A stretch of DNA of 64,000 nucleotides from assembly GCA_003117195.1 (NCBI GenBank), contig BDSI01000069.1, positions 310,001 to 374,000 of the forward strand, given 5' to 3'. Of the stretch, positions 1 to 19,224 are shown in pieces. This DNA is from Eudorina sp. 2006-703-Eu-15. Taxonomy: Eukaryota; Chlorophyta; Chlorophyceae; Chlamydomonadales; Volvocaceae. How positions within the stretch are numbered: the stretch's first letter is position 1; every line of letters begins with the position of its first letter. The notes below the pieces were generated by a model. The model was not told the DNA's origin and did no database searches. It saw only the letters and a list, made by a program, of their open reading frames with translations. The position numbers were made by a program, and so were the translations under genes.

Positions 1-3000
1 TGGCCACGAAACCCGGCAACTCCGTGATGAGCTTGACGCCCGCCACCGTGACGAGCTTCTCCTCATCCGTACCCTCAATGGATGGCACGGTCGGCAGCCA
101 GACCTGAGCAATGCCCATAGACACGGCCACCGCAGGGAATGTTGCAGTCAGACTCGTTATGAGGTGTGGGCTGAAAACAAGCGCATGGCATGGCGTCCGA
201 TTACGGCTGGCAATGTGCGCACAGACAGGAATGCCACACGAGGGACATGCAGCTGTTGATACGAACAGGTAGTCAGGAACACGGTCATTCGCAATCCACA
301 CCGGCCAGCTGCCGAAGGCGCTTTCCAGTCAGTTGCGCGTCGGATAACCTTTCCCCCGACCCCACGCCCTGCGGCACCTGCTGCAGCAGCATGTAGATGA
401 TGCCCGGCTGCACCTTGTCCAGCTGCTCCGAGGTTACCGCAGCGCCATACTTGCACACGAAATTCGCCAGGAAGACGCAGAAGAAGCGGCAAAACTGCAG
501 CGGCAATGACCGAGTCACGGCATTACACTCCGTTAGGCAAGGTGCGTTTCGGATTGCCAATAGACGAGCACATATCGCCCTGCCGAGCAGGGACGGCAGG
601 CTGACATGGCCGCGCTTTCTGGTAGTACTTCGTAAGATTGTGACAGACTTTTGGGTGGGTGCTGAATCATGGTGGACTGGGCAAATTGTTACCCAACGTC
701 ATCGAAGCAGGTCCTCCCGACCGCCCCAATGACGACCCCAGGATGTCCATCGACATGGGCGACTCTAATGTCGGTCGGTCCACTGATCAACGTACCAGGG
801 TCAGATTTCCAGAGACTGCCGACCCAAATCCAAAAGCCACCGCCTGGAGCTGAACCGCGGCATACCTTTGGTGTCTTGGAGCCGCTCAGCCGCTGGAACA
901 TGAGCGTCCAGATGGATGGCAGGTACTGCGCATACGCCGGCAGCGGCAGAGACTCCACAATTGCGTTGACAATGTAAAAGCCCTCGTGGTCGTGAGCACG
1001 GGACGAAACCAGCTTCTGGAACACGCCCAGAACCGCCACCAAGTGCCCTCCAGCCACCACCTCGTTGCCGGCCTTGACCAGGTACGCCTGGCAGTGAGGG
1101 GCGAGAACGAATGGACAGGTCAGTGTCTCGTGTGTCTCGTGGCTGAGGGAAGCAAGGAGGGGTGATCGATTGTGGTGAAGTGCGCCGAAACTTACTGCAC
1201 ACAACACGAAAGACAACGACGGCTTGACCAATGACATTGCTTCGACCAATTGTGCTGCCTCACCTGCAGCAGCCGCACCAGCGCCGGGACGTTGCCCGAG
1301 CGCTCCCAAAACACGGGGGACAGCAGCGGCGGGAAGATCTGGAGGTAGAGCTGAGGCAGTGGCGCCGGCCGCAGCTCGATCAGCTGCGCGAACACCTGGA
1401 ACACGTACGGATGGAACTCCTGCACGGCACAGCGCGGGTACCGGCATTCGGGTGGGACAGGTTCACGTCGCAAGGTGGCAACCATTTGACCGGGGAGAAT
1501 GCACAGCATGAAGACCACAGCCGTCACCTGCCCTCAAAAGTTGTCATGATCTCATGTCAAGTATGTGGGAACCCATGCTGACGTGCAAGGTTAGCGCGCG
1601 TTCACGCCACCGCTGGAGCACCATGGACTGAATCGGCAGGTCCGTTCCGTACCTGGACATCCTGTTGCAGCACCAGCTCAAATGCCGGGAACAGCGCCTG
1701 CTCGTACTCGGTGATGCTGGCCGGGTTGGCCGCGGTGCCGTGGCGGATGAGGGCGGCCACGCTCTCGAAGAGGTAGTGGTTGAAGGACGGGTTACGCGGG
1801 TTGCGGCACACTTCCACCAGCATTGCGGCGAGGCGCTGCGGGGCCCCGGGCAATGGGCAATGTAAACGCCGGAAAGACACGCTGGTAAAGCGTCACCCTA
1901 CATGTTAAGGGCGTGCTTTCAATTACAGTTCCGTAGTGCCGCGAAAAACGCAGATGGGCACTACCAGTGTCCCGCACACGGATTACACGGTCAGGGTCAG
2001 CTCGAATGAACCATAAAAAGGATACTCATTTACCCATGGGTTGCGTACCTGCAAGCACACGCCGGACACGGGTGCAATGGCCGGGCCAACGAATCCAATG
2101 ACCCTCATGATGGCCTTCATCAGGTACTCGTTCTCCGAGCTGTCCGGCAGCTTGAAGCCCGCGAACAGCCGCTCCAGGAGGGCCTGCGAGGCCACCCCGC
2201 ACAAGCCACGTCGCGTCAGTGGCTCACCTTCACGCGGTTGCTACACGTGGTATCCTCTAAAAGCACAAGCACCACCACAGCAGCGTGCGCACCAGCGACA
2301 TGAACTGCCAATCCTGTGCACTGACAAATTTGCCGTTGGGATGGGTTTGCCTCGTGGTACAGGGTGGTACGTTTCAATATTTGTTGTTTGAGCTGCCTTG
2401 CGTCAGTTGCGAGCTTGGGACTCGATAGTCGATGCACCCCCGTGGCACCTCGCTCACCGACAGGTTTGGCCCAAGGTCCTGTGGCGTGAAGCGCAGCTCC
2501 TTTTGGCCCGGCTCCCTGAGGCTCAGCAGCCGCTCCAGGCAGATGGCCGCGTAGCTGTGCACCACGCAGTACTCGGAGCCCAGCAGCGCCACCAGACACG
2601 GCACACTGGCCAGGCACGCCTCCTTGGGCAACATGGACCTGCGGGGCCAGGGATGGGGAAGGGAAGACCAAGGTGAACTGCAAGGGGGCGGACGCGCGGG
2701 TGGCTGACGCAGCAAGTGCACCAGCCGCCGCCAGCTCCATCGCAGTATCCGTTCATTCATGGATGCACCCAAACAAAGCCATCGAAGCGATCGTCCCGTA
2801 CCTGAACGTCGTGACGAACTTGATGGCATCGGCCTTGAGAAGCGGGTTGTCGTTGATCTTGGCGCTCTGCACAGCCAGTAAAGCACAATTCCATGTCCAG
2901 GTGAGGGACTGCGTCCGTGTTCCGTCTGTTATACCACCGTGGAGCAGGGTTGAGATCCTACTCATGCGGGCGTTGAATCTATCACCCGGCGCCAACCATG

Positions 3001-6000
3001 CTAGGTTGTGGCACATTCCGAGAACGCAAGTGTGCCTCAGCGTCAGCCCTCGCTGATCAAGCTGTTTCCCGTGAACCCTTCCGTCACACGCCCACCGCCC
3101 ACCTGGAGCTCCGGCAGCACTTGAGCCGAAAAGAAGTCCAAGAGGTTGACCAGCTGCGTGGTGCTGGTGGCCCCATGCGCGGCGGTGCGGCCCTGCCAGG
3201 TGAGGGTCACACGGGATGACGTAACCACACGCCATGCAACGCGCCTCATCGGCATGTGCGCGACTGTTCGAGTTCACACCCCCGTTTCCCGACTGTCCCG
3301 ACATTTGCCCATGCGAATACCCCACGCGACATTCGCTACATGTCGCCGCTGAGTGCGTACTTGTGCGCGTTGCAAATTTGGGTCGCACACTAGTGGTCGC
3401 CCTTGCAATGCGCGGGTACGGTTGGAAAGCCCACCTTGACGGACAGCGCAGTGACCATGTAGATCGCGCAGTCCTTCGACCGCCAGTTGGTGGATGGCGA
3501 GGCCGCGTAGTCCGCAAGTGCCGCAGCTGTGGGTTGCATACGGAATTTGGTGCTAGCGATTCTAGTGATCAGCCATTCTCATTGACAACAAATCATGCAT
3601 TGAACAAGTAGCGATGTGTATTGTTGCGCAACGCATCCCAAGTATTCTTGGACTAGGTATGAGACCACCCTTCACCGGTACATAATGCAGTCCAGGCCAC
3701 CTTCGCTGCTCTCGTGCGCTTCGGTTGCCATTGCAGAGGCCATTACTCACTGATGTATCCCGTGAAGAGGCGCGAAACCTCGGCGGGGAAGCGCTCCGTG
3801 AGCGAGCGGACCAGATCCGCAGCCGCACGCCGCCTGCAGTTGAGAGGAATCATGGAAAGGACCTAGGTTGGACCCATGCGTAGCGCCAACCGGCACATGC
3901 CCGGGCTCTACTGCCGGACGTTTTGAAGGGGTAGATGGACTGCGACACGCAAGCCCAGGGTGCCTGGGGAAACAAATGGCAGTCGATGTGCACCAGCAAC
4001 ATGCATGGGGACGATTGGCGCTCACCGCGTGTCGCTGTCGCCGCCCTCCGCGTCGCGCCGGATGTACTCCGTGGGGTTCATCTCGAACATCTCCTCGTCC
4101 TCGGGCCGCACCCGCAGGTTGGGCACAATGACGGACTCGCAGATTTGCTGGAGGGCGCCATCCGTGGCGAACAAGTCTGCACGCACCGCACCGAAACCAT
4201 AGGTTGACGTACGATATGCAAGGCCGCCAATCCTTTTCTATTCCACTGGTCTGATCGTAACCCACAAGGTGAAAACAACGCGCATGTGTTTTGTCTCTCA
4301 ACTGCTGCAGTCCACATGCACGATACAAGTGGGTCCTGGTCGTGACGCAGAGCCCGCAAGGCATGCATGCTAACCTCCTTCCAGACCCACACCAAGCAGT
4401 CCGGTAGGCTTACTGGAGAAAACACCCTTCGCGATGGTGGTCAGAAACTTGATGGCTGCCATCGCCAGGTTGTCCTGCAGGAGTATTGGCAGGTATGAGG
4501 ATTATGGGGCGTCGCAACGCCGAGTTGGTTCACGGTACCTATCACATCACCGGCCAGCCCCACTGGCTTGGCCGCCAGGCTGCCGCTCTCATCTGCCCAG
4601 TCATACCTCTTTCCACCTGTTTTCTGCCAATAAGAAACGCAGCTAATGGCCTGCCGGCCGTCAACGAACAGGTCCCGGACTGCCTTCCGCCAATGTGCCC
4701 TGTCGCACCTGCCCAGGCTTGTGAGACACCTTCATGAGCACCTGCCAAACCGAGGCAGCAAACCGCTGCAGGAACGGCTTGAACGTGTCCTCGTCGATCT
4801 CCAGCAGCAGGTCCACGGTCTGGCAAGGGTGCGGGGAAAGAGCGCAGCCAGGGCCGTTGTCACTTGTCAGCCGCAGTGAGTCGGGACCAGTACAGGCGAG
4901 GCGACCACTCTTGATGGCCTTGTCATCCACAGTATCCCGCTACAGATTTCCCCCCTGCACTGCTTACTTACCTGGCAAACAGCTGATTTGACACCGTCCA
5001 GCACGCTCTCCTTGTCCGGGTCCTGCTCGTCCAACGCCGGATTTTCGTACGTGAGCATCTTGTGCATCTCATCCATCCAGAAGCTCAGCTCCGACTCAGT
5101 TGCCTGCGGCCCACAGGTCAAACGACATGAGTTGCTGCCCGAGACCGGACGCATTAGGTTGCAAGCAGGCTAGCCAGTTGCCGCAGGCCTACTCCCTCCG
5201 TGCAGCGAGCGATGCGGTCATGCACGGGTAATGAAGCCCACGAGTCAACATGCGCCGAATAGAAGACGACCCCTGCGCACTCCACTCGCCTCCGACAGCC
5301 CCATTGAGCACAGCGAGTAGAAGATCCTGAAGCTGAGCCGGATGCAGCCGAGCAGCTGCCGCAGCGGCTCCACGCTGGCAGCGCCCTGCGCTGATACGGC
5401 CGGGAACAGTCCCGAGAGCTTCACGGTCATTTCGTGCAGCGGCCGCAGGAACAGCTGCTGGCACATGTCCAGCTCCTGCGCCAGCGTGTTGTTGCTGGAT
5501 GGCTGCCCGCGGAACCGCTTGAAGACATTGTTGGCGATCTGCAAACCCGAATGACAACACACGGGGAGTCGCTGTGGTAAATTTTTGTTGCGTTCTAGAT
5601 CTGTGTTTGGTTTGGGTCGGTCCAGTATCCTTGCTAAACGCACGGCCGTCTAGACCGCAAGTTGGACAGATCTGCTAGTGCTCTTGATTCTGAGCTTATG
5701 GGGCCGGCGGATACGCGTGGGTTAGGCAAATGAGTGTGCGAAACTGTGCAGTCGTCGGATCGATGGAAACGCAGGCAATTAGCACCATGCCTGCATCATT
5801 ATGGCGGAATGCGGGCGAGGAACGGGCCGAATAGTCTGGGCAAACAGTGCCAACGTGAACCCAAACAATCTGAATTCACCCGATGGTCAGCTCGTTGCAA
5901 AGTTGTCAGCTGCATGCACATGTGCGTAAGCATGGATATCTTGAAGATTGACAGCCGATAGCTGCCCAGCATCTCATGCCAGGCAACATTGCCACCGGGC

Positions 6001-7080
6001 GGCGTCCCTCGCAATGCAAGCGGTCGCTTTTAGGCGACCGCATTTAGGCGACCGCATTTATACGAACGCCTGTCTCTGCGCGCTGCCACAGTCACCTGCA
6101 GGACGCCGCGAACAACTGAAAGGTCATCCGTTGCGAGCTTCGACACGAGCTCCGGAAGCAGCTCAGGCCACTTCTTGGGGAAGTCGTACGCGCAGATGAT
6201 GGACAAGGCCTCGCTGAGCTGGGCTGAGACGCGAGGTGGCGTAGACAACGTCACACCCACAAGCGACTGCTTGATTTGGGCCTGTACGCATCCGGTGGAT
6301 AGGGAGGCGGAACCGTCATCCCAGCGGTGCACTGGGTCAGGGGTCAGCGTGGCTCGTGAAGGGGCCGGATGGTCGCTCCAGCAAGCGCATGGACGATATG
6401 ATGGACCCGGACGAACCCAAACCAGCATCTCCTTGCAACCTACCTTCTCGGGGTCAGGCAGAGGCTGTGCGCCACCGTACAGGTCAGCTTCGCTGGGCAC
6501 CTGTGCCGGACATAGGGGTTGTCCGAGTCAGCGGACAACAGCAAACGCTTTAGCACAGGAGCAGGCATGCTTCCGTCTCTCCAGTAGCTGCACCCAATGC
6601 GCGATATCATCTACACTCGGGCGCCATGTCAAGCACCATATCGGCGCGTCACGATTTGTAGTCACGCGGGGGGAAGGACGTGTACGGCCGGCTTACCCAG
6701 CGATACTTCACAACGTTCTTGAAGTTCACCGCCGCGGACTGGCGGATGCTATCATCCAAGGGCGTTGCTGTCAGCTGCAAGCACAAGACACACGGTCACA
6801 CATGCCCGTGCTCCGCGAGACAGCGGCTAGCAACTTTGCCGCCAACCATGCCTACCTTGAGAACCTTGATGCAGTACCCCGGTTGCTGTGCTGCAGCCTT
6901 CAATTGCTGTTCCGCAGCCTTAATAGAATCCTACAGATTTGAATGAGCACGCGCATTCCTGAGCAACGTATACGCCAGGTTGCCGACACAACCAGCCCTT
7001 AAAAATTGCTCTACGGGCACCTTGTCCGGCGACAATGTTTGTTGAAAGATCGCCGCAAGCTGCTGAAGCTCCGCCTCCAT
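1..7080 (-). CDS. CSE1: Exportin-2 (CSE1/CAS), importin-alpha re-exporter; 3' end beyond window
   Basis: Karyopherin-beta family exporter that returns importin-alpha from nucleus to cytoplasm with Ran-GTP. ATG is at 7080. Phase-consistent exons: 7021-7080, 6856-6930, 6697-6774, 6444-6500, 6096-6281, 5290 (or 5281)-5538, 4972-5103, 4709-4819, 4414-4474, 4026-4176, 3751-3833, 3435-3526, 3103-3192, 2802-2866, 2458-2638, 2049-2183, 1653-1835, 1264-1419, 866-1087, 378-494 and 1-103. About 860 residues are visible; the family has about 970, so roughly the last 100 residues lie outside. Seen family hallmarks: [14 protein letters not shown] near residue 120, EYIRRD followed by [36 protein letters not shown] and [19 protein letters not shown]-repeat helices run throughout. 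Exon 6 may use a GC donor. The gene is divergent from PRMT3. The identification rests on collinear matches along almost the whole protein. Confidence 0.95.
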
Positions 7081-7445
7081 TGCGCCTCTTCAATTCGGAC
7101 GTAGTTATGGCGAGATCCAACTACTTTTACCGACAAAGGTAGGCCAGGAACAGTATTGTATATGTAAGGAAATGCGCCTGAAGACCAAAGTCTCAAAGGG
7201 TATGCAACTCACTCAAATTCTAGCGCGCGGGAGACCTGGCGTGTTGCTGCACGACAGGGTGCCTTGCTCCCAGGATGCAATACAAGTGTTTTCTTTTCTT
7301 GGCAAGATAGTGTACCTGTTTCGTTGTGAAGTCTGCATTTGGATCGAAACCGAACTTGTCGTGCAAACGGACTTTTTCGAGAGTCTCAAGAGGTGATTTG
7401 GTACATCTTTTGGGATTTGCTTGCACTGCTGAATTTGGATGAAAA
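7081..7445. promoter_or_regulatory. Divergent promoter region, CSE1 / PRMT3
   Basis: Only 365 bp separate the two start codons, which point away from each other, so both 5' UTRs and promoters must lie here. The stretch is noticeably more AT-rich than the flanking exons. I see no convincing TATA box for either gene. Confidence 0.6.
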
Positions 7446-13153
<5,708 letters not shown>

Positions 13154-14630
13154 GGCGGGGCGGGGCGGGGGGGAGGGGTCCGGCGAGGAGTGGGCGGGTT
13201 AGGTGGTGTGATGGGGCGAGCGAGGAGGGGGGGAGGAAACGAGCCCGACCGTGGGCAGCTGGGCATGGGTGTGATGGCGGACGTAACGCTGTAATGGTGG
13301 CAGGGCTTCACCGCCGCTGCGGGCGGGTGCGGCCGGGCGGGCGGCGGGCGTACCGCCGGGACCCCCCATCCCCGGGTCGGTAGGCGTTACGTGTGCGTGT
13401 TGAGTGGCAGGGCATGGGGCGTCGTGTGGGGCAGTGGGGCGGGGGGGGGGCACGAGGGAAGCCAAAGGGGGGGGCTGGTAGGAGCGTAGGACTGAAGGGG
13501 AAATGGGTGCGCAGAAGGGTGCAGGGAGGGAGAGGGGGTTAGCATATCGCAGGTGACCTGACGTCAGTTTAACGTACGTCCATATGGTGTGGTGTGTCGA
13601 TCCAGTGCTGGTCGCTGAGTGCGAGGCCGAGGCGGCAGGGGCGGTGGCCAACGCGCGCGAGTGCCGTGTGGGGCCGCAGCGCGCGGCGGGCGGCGGCGGT
13701 ATGCGGTTCAGCAGCCGGGGGGGCCGGTCTGTCCGAGTCGCGCTGTGACGCGTGCGGGCGGATGACGGCAGCCTGATCGATGAGCTCATGACGGCTTCAT
13801 CGGCCTCATGGGGGCAGTGTTGAAAGCTCAAGACCTGGGGTTCGAAGTCCCTCGAGTCCCTTGACTCCTGGATCGGAACAGCGATCCCACTTTGTTGGTG
13901 CCGTCGAATGGCCGGCAGGGCCGCGCATGCGGGCCCTTTGCGGGGTGCCCTGGGAAGGCGGTGGAGCGTTCCGAACGCCGGGACGCCGTTAGGATGCCCC
14001 CATCACTGCTGCATGCCGGTGTATGGCGAACCGCACGCGCACAGCCACCGGTGAAGCGATTGGCATTCGCAACCGAGCACCTCAACCGTCCTGGGCAAGC
14101 CTGGCTGCGCAAATTCTTGGTTCGCAATGCCCTGCATTTGAGGCTCTGTAGACAGCAACGGAAGCCGATAGATTTGATCGCGCGTCTTGCTTAAATCCGG
14201 AGGTCTGCAGGAGGAGGTGTATGCCGACCTGGAAATCTCCCGTGTACAGCAAATCGTACAGGCTTTCCAGGCATGTGACTACGTTAAGTACTCAAGCAGA
14301 CGGTAGGTTGTGACATGCCAGCGTAAGCCGGTTGCCTGGTGGCGCCTGTAGGGTGGGGCATGGGCCAGCAAGTGAAGGAAGTCATCAGGACGGCTTTCAA
14401 CCGAAAACTCCGTACATTCTCGCTTTGTGAATTTCCTCGTTACCTCGGCGTGAGCTGTGGGATGGTGGTCATGTTCTTTTCATAAAGGCGTCCGTATACA
14501 TAGAAGACCAGTTTGACCCAGTCCCGTAGTCCGCAACATTTGGAAAAGAGTATGCAGGCCTTGCAAGGAAAAGCGTGCCACGACCAGGATCAATATGTAA
14601 TGACATTACAAGACGCTGAATTTGGCTTTA
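13154..14630. other. Intergenic, PRMT3 3' UTR to kinase 5' region
   Basis: Holds the PRMT3 3' UTR, with the algal polyadenylation signal TGTAA at 13290-13294. A TGTAA-poor unique stretch and the kinase 5' region follow. No open frame here looks like a gene: the longest ones are short, repeat-free and lack family features. Confidence 0.5.
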
Positions 14631-17320
14631 ATGAGGACACAAGAGACCTCGCCAGCAACACCCTTCGGCACGGCGGCTGACCCAGGCCCAGCCCCAGCCC
14701 CAGCGCAGCTTCCGGGCGGCTACCTGCTGCGGCAGCTCCTGGCCAGAACCCATTTCTCCTCTGTGTGGCTGGCATCAGCGCCCTTACCCCCGGCGGACGT
14801 CGTACGGCCTTCGGAAGCTGAAAACGCGCATTATCTCGGTCACCACGCCGGAACGGCGGGTGCCACGGACGCTGCACCACGACCCAACTCGGACACCAGC
14901 CGCCCTAATCTTGTGGTTATTAAGGTGAGGGGATAGCGGGCCAACCTTTGAGGCTAGGCAACAATGTGTCAAAGGTCGCCAGTGCCGTCAGCCGTTAAGG
15001 TTCTCCTGCTCAGCTGCCCTGACTCCGGGCAGAGGCAGGACTGGCGTACAGCATCCCACACACGCTGTCGCGCCCTCCGAACCTGCACTCCTGTAGGTGG
15101 TGAATGCGGCGCGGCCCAACCACGCGGCCGTGGCGGCCAATGAGGCCGCTGCGATCCGGCACCTGACCGCCTGCACGGCCGCAGCCACCGCCAGTGAAAG
15201 CGAAAGCGAAAGCGCCGCCGCACCCGCCTGCCACGATGTCGACGTCGGCCCGGACATGCGCCCGACGGGCAGGACTACCGCAGCCAGCCAGCAACGCATG
15301 CGGGGCGTTGACCGTTGGCCATTTGTACGGCTGCTGGATACCTTCACAACCGACACCCTTACCGAGCCGGCAGTGGCGGAAGGAGATGCAGCTGTTTCCG
15401 AGGAAGAGGCGGCGGCGGCGGATGTCGTTCTTCAGAAAGCAGGTGGTGGGTTCCGGCGGTGGCGCTGCCTGGTTCTGGAGCCGCTTGGGCCCACCGCGGC
15501 GGATGTGTTGGCAGCTGCACAGCCTCTGGCACCGCCGCCAGGAAACGAGCACCAGGAGCAGCAGCAGCAGCGACGGCGCCAGAAGGTCGAGCAAGCGCGG
15601 CAGCTGCGCGAGCGGTCGTCAGTCAGCGGCGGCGGCCGTGGGTTGAGCCCCGCTGAGGTGCGACGATTCGCTGCGCAGGCGCTCGGGGCTCTGGACCTGA
15701 TGCACAGGTGGGGATCCCACCCGCGGGCGCGAACTACCCGCACCTTCCTGCTTCGCTTTTCGCTCGGACTGCTGCTGCTATGGCCTGTCGTTGCGGCGCC
15801 GCCATATGCCCGCCCCGGAGCGCGTCTTGCCCGTGAGCGCCCTGGATGCGCTGTATGACGCGGGTTGAGCAACGCGGAGTAGCGCAACGCGGGACGGGGT
15901 CCAGAGGGGAACACACATGTGTGCGGGGCGCATCTCCCGGCTGGATGGTGAGTCGGGCACCCGACTGGCTGGCAGAGTGGCTGGGTGCGGCATCGCTCTA
16001 CCGAGCCGCTCAGCGAGGGGCCCACATGAAGGCACCACCGACCCCGCATCGCTGCCTGATGCCCGCCCTCAGGTCCGCCAGACTGGTGCACTGCGACATC
16101 AAGCCCGACAACTTTGCCGTACGATGGCCTGTACTGGTGCACGGCCCGGCCTCGACTGGGTCCGGCCCGGCCTCGGAGCGGCAGCAGATGGAGCTGTCCA
16201 GGACGCCGCGGGGCGCCGGGGCCCGGGCGGGGAGGGGAGGAGGGACGGAGTGGGCGGTGCTGGATTTCGGGAGCGCGTGCAGTCTGGCGCCGGGAGGGCT
16301 ACGGGTGGCGGACGGACCCGCGGGTCACGGAGCCCGTGGTGAGCGGAGGCCAGGGGTCTTTGATGGGTGTTGTCGACCTAGGCCGGGTTGGGCACCTACC
16401 GCAGCCGCTTCCGGATGCGTTCCCACCCCTTTCCCCTTTGCATGACCGATGTAGTAGTACTGTATCCCAGTATCGGCACAGTATGGATGGGCTTCCGGGC
16501 CCTGTACAAGGTGGTCGCTGATTCCGTGAACTGTTTTGAAGCTAGGATGCCTCCTCCCATCATCCGATGTGACTACTCCCCCCCTCCCCCCTCCTCGCCC
16601 GCCCGCTCTCTAGGTTACGTGCGGCCCTGCGCCTTGGTGCAAGGCGGTGACACCCAGCCGGGCAACGAAGGCGCCGCCTGGTACGACACACCGTCGTACG
16701 CAGCACCCGAACTGACGCTGGGACTGCCGCCCTCCCCCGCCGCCGACATGTGGTCGTTGGGCTGCAGCGTGTACGAACTCGCGACGGGGTCGCGGCTGCT
16801 GCCGGTGCCCCCACAGCTGCTGTCGGCCGGGGTCGCTGTCGACAGCGGGGACGGGTCTCCATCGCCACCAGACGCGTCCGAGGTCCATTTGGCGCTGGTG
16901 GCTCAGCTGCTTGGGCCGCCCCCTCGGCGGCTGCTGCAGCGCTCGCCGCGGGCCGCCTGGTACTTCGATGTGCCCCGGAGGCGACTGCTGCTCGAGGACG
17001 AGTTCGAGTTGCCGCCGAGAAAGGGCCTGGCGCAGCGACTGGGGCTCAGCCGGCAGGGGTTGTTGTCGCCCGCGGCGACGGCGACGGCGACGGCGAGGGC
17101 GGAGGCCGCGGGGTTAAGGGGCGCTGAGAGCGGGGGCGGGTCCGAGGCGGGCGGAGGCGTGGTGGTGCGGGGAGGGCGGGGCGTGGGAGGAGGGGACGAG
17201 TGGGATGAGGCGGAGTGGGCGGGGCTGCACAGCTTTCTGGTGCCGCTGCTGCAGTGGGACCCGGGGGACCGACCGCCGGCGAACGTGGCGGCGCGGCACC
17301 CCTGGCTGGCGGCGAGCTGA
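14631..17320 (+). CDS. CMGC-type protein kinase (SRPK/DYRK-like)
   Basis: Ser/Thr-type kinase of 625 aa from four phase-consistent exons: 14631-14924, 15097-15707, 16073-16338 and 16614-17320. Seen: a nucleotide loop LLARTHFSSVWLA, the VAIK-type lysine in LVVIK, the catalytic loop LVHCDIKPDN, the magnesium loop VLDFGSACS, the APE-type motif SYAAPEL, then ADMWSLGCSVYELATG and the C-lobe end DPGDRPPANVAARHPWL. HFSSVWLA and YELATG resemble SR-protein kinases, while HCDIKP and DFGSAC resemble DYRK/HIPK. A Gln/Ala-rich insert sits between the lysine and the catalytic loop. The glycine loop lacks its glycines, and the activation segment lacks the Tyr-x-Tyr and RS residues usual in DYRK, so substrate and activity are open. 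The start is the first in-frame ATG. Confidence is high for a kinase, lower for the subfamily. Confidence 0.85.
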
Positions 17321-19224
17321 GGACCCACTGAGGGGTGGGGTGGGGGGGGGAGCTGGGGACTGGCACAGGGCGGGGGGGCGCCGTATCCACCTTCCGTAAC
17401 GGCTCGGTTCAGTGCACCATGGCAGTGACAGGGCGCCGTCAGTCCGTCACATCCAACGTGGGGCCGCCGTGGGATGCAGAGCGGCCCTGCGCCTGCCACT
17501 GACTGGCTGGCCGCATGGGATCTATATGGCAGATGACGGAGGGGTGTGGCGGGACCAACCGGAGCGGGGCCGACCGATGGGAAGTCGCTCGCCGCTCGGC
17601 AGGAGACACTGAAGGACAGCGCGGCCGAGCTGCGGCCAGGTTGCCGCCGCCGAAGCCGCCGGAGAAGACCGCAAAGGCGGCCCGGCGGATGTCCTGCAGC
17701 TGCCTGCTCCCGCTCGCAGTCCGTGTGTTTGGCGGGGGGCCATGCTACGACTGCCACCAACCGCCGGAGGGGTCCACTGTAACCTGCTTCTGTCAAACGT
17801 CCACCCAAGGAGCCAGGGTGCCGACCTGACGAGTTCGTGTACGGCGACTGACCACGTGCGTTGTCGGGAGCAGCCCATGCATCTTTGTATCAGTTCGACA
17901 GTCAGGGGTGCGGAGAGGGTTGCGGCCCTGCCCCGCAGATGAGACACGGATCCACACACAGGTCTCCCATTGCAAACAAACGAAAAGGGGATATGATTCC
18001 ACACACGGCGGTGCATTGCAGTGCACGGCTATCACCATCTCGGGCGGCTCGGACGGCGCTGTTCCAGTGATCCAGTCGGCAGCCCCCTCGCTCAGACGCC
18101 TACGCGGCCATAGAAGACCAGAGAAGACGCACCACGACGCGGCGGTGAGGTGTTCAAATTGAATAAAGAAACCAACGCGAAGAACGGTGTGGTGGTGTGC
18201 TGCTGTCATCTGCAGCGTGAGCAGGGGGCCTCGTCACCCGTCCGCAGCACCTGCCGGGTACCTAAGGCCCCGCGGAGACTGCTGCTGGCCCACTGCCCGC
18301 CCCTTCCCCGACGGTGCAAGCAGGTTGTGGCTGCCGCCCTCACGCCGTCCTCATGTCCTTCACGCCGGGCACGTTACTCCACCTGATCCCTGCACGTCCC
18401 CGCCATCCGCATCATGAACCCCAACACCCACCCGAGACCGCACACTCGGGTGCAAGCGGGTGACCTCCCCGCCCGCATCAGGCTGCGGCACAGGACATGG
18501 AGCACAGCCGGGGCCGCAACGATACAGCAGCCGGGCGGCCCCGGCACCCTCTGGGCGGCGGCCGCTTCCCAGGCCACCGCGCGGAGGAGCTCCGACCGCG
18601 CTTGACGTCCGCCCTGCCCAACCGCCATCGCAACCCCCCCACCCGAGACACAAACAAACAAACAAACCATCCTGCCCTGCCCCCGGAAGGACACCAAACC
18701 AAACCATCCTGCTGCTGCGGTGCTGCCACCTGCCTCACTCTGCCTCACTCTGCCTCACTCTGCGGCCTCCGGGGGACAGTGCGGCCAGCACACCGAACGC
18801 CGACCCCCCACCCCCGCGACCCCCGGGTCGCTGTGCCACCCAGCCACCGGCCCATCCCCCGCGTGATATTAGGTGCCGCACACACACCTCTCGCCGCGTG
18901 TGCTCCAGCAGCAACAACCAACACCACCCACCAGCAGCCCTGTTGACACCGCCGCGCTCCGCTTGAACGCGGTCCGTTCCTCGTAAGCCGTTGGGGAAGT
19001 CCGGCCTCCTGGCCAACGCCAGCGCTCACCCTCTGGCACCCGACCGCTCCGCGCCAGCCGGCCAGGACCCCCCCCCCCGCCGGCCACCTGTGCTCTCCAG
19101 TCGGACTCTCGCTGAGCAGTAGGGGGGACCAGGGCGCCCCAGGCACCCTGCGCCCGTTATACCTGGCCCGTTATACCTGGCCCGCCTTGCGCTGCGCTGC
19201 GTTGCCCACTGCCCTGCAAGGCCC
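17321..19224. other. Convergent intergenic region, kinase / SSADH 3' ends
   Basis: 1.9 kb between two convergent genes. A TGTAA element at about 17778 could terminate the kinase mRNA, and the 3' UTR of the minus-strand dehydrogenase occupies the right side. Otherwise only C-rich low-complexity sequence is visible, with no supported gene. Confidence 0.5.

Noticed and set aside
13830..13860. GGTTCGAAGTCC, resembling a tRNA B box
   Set aside because: No matching A box, anticodon arm or acceptor stem could be built around it.
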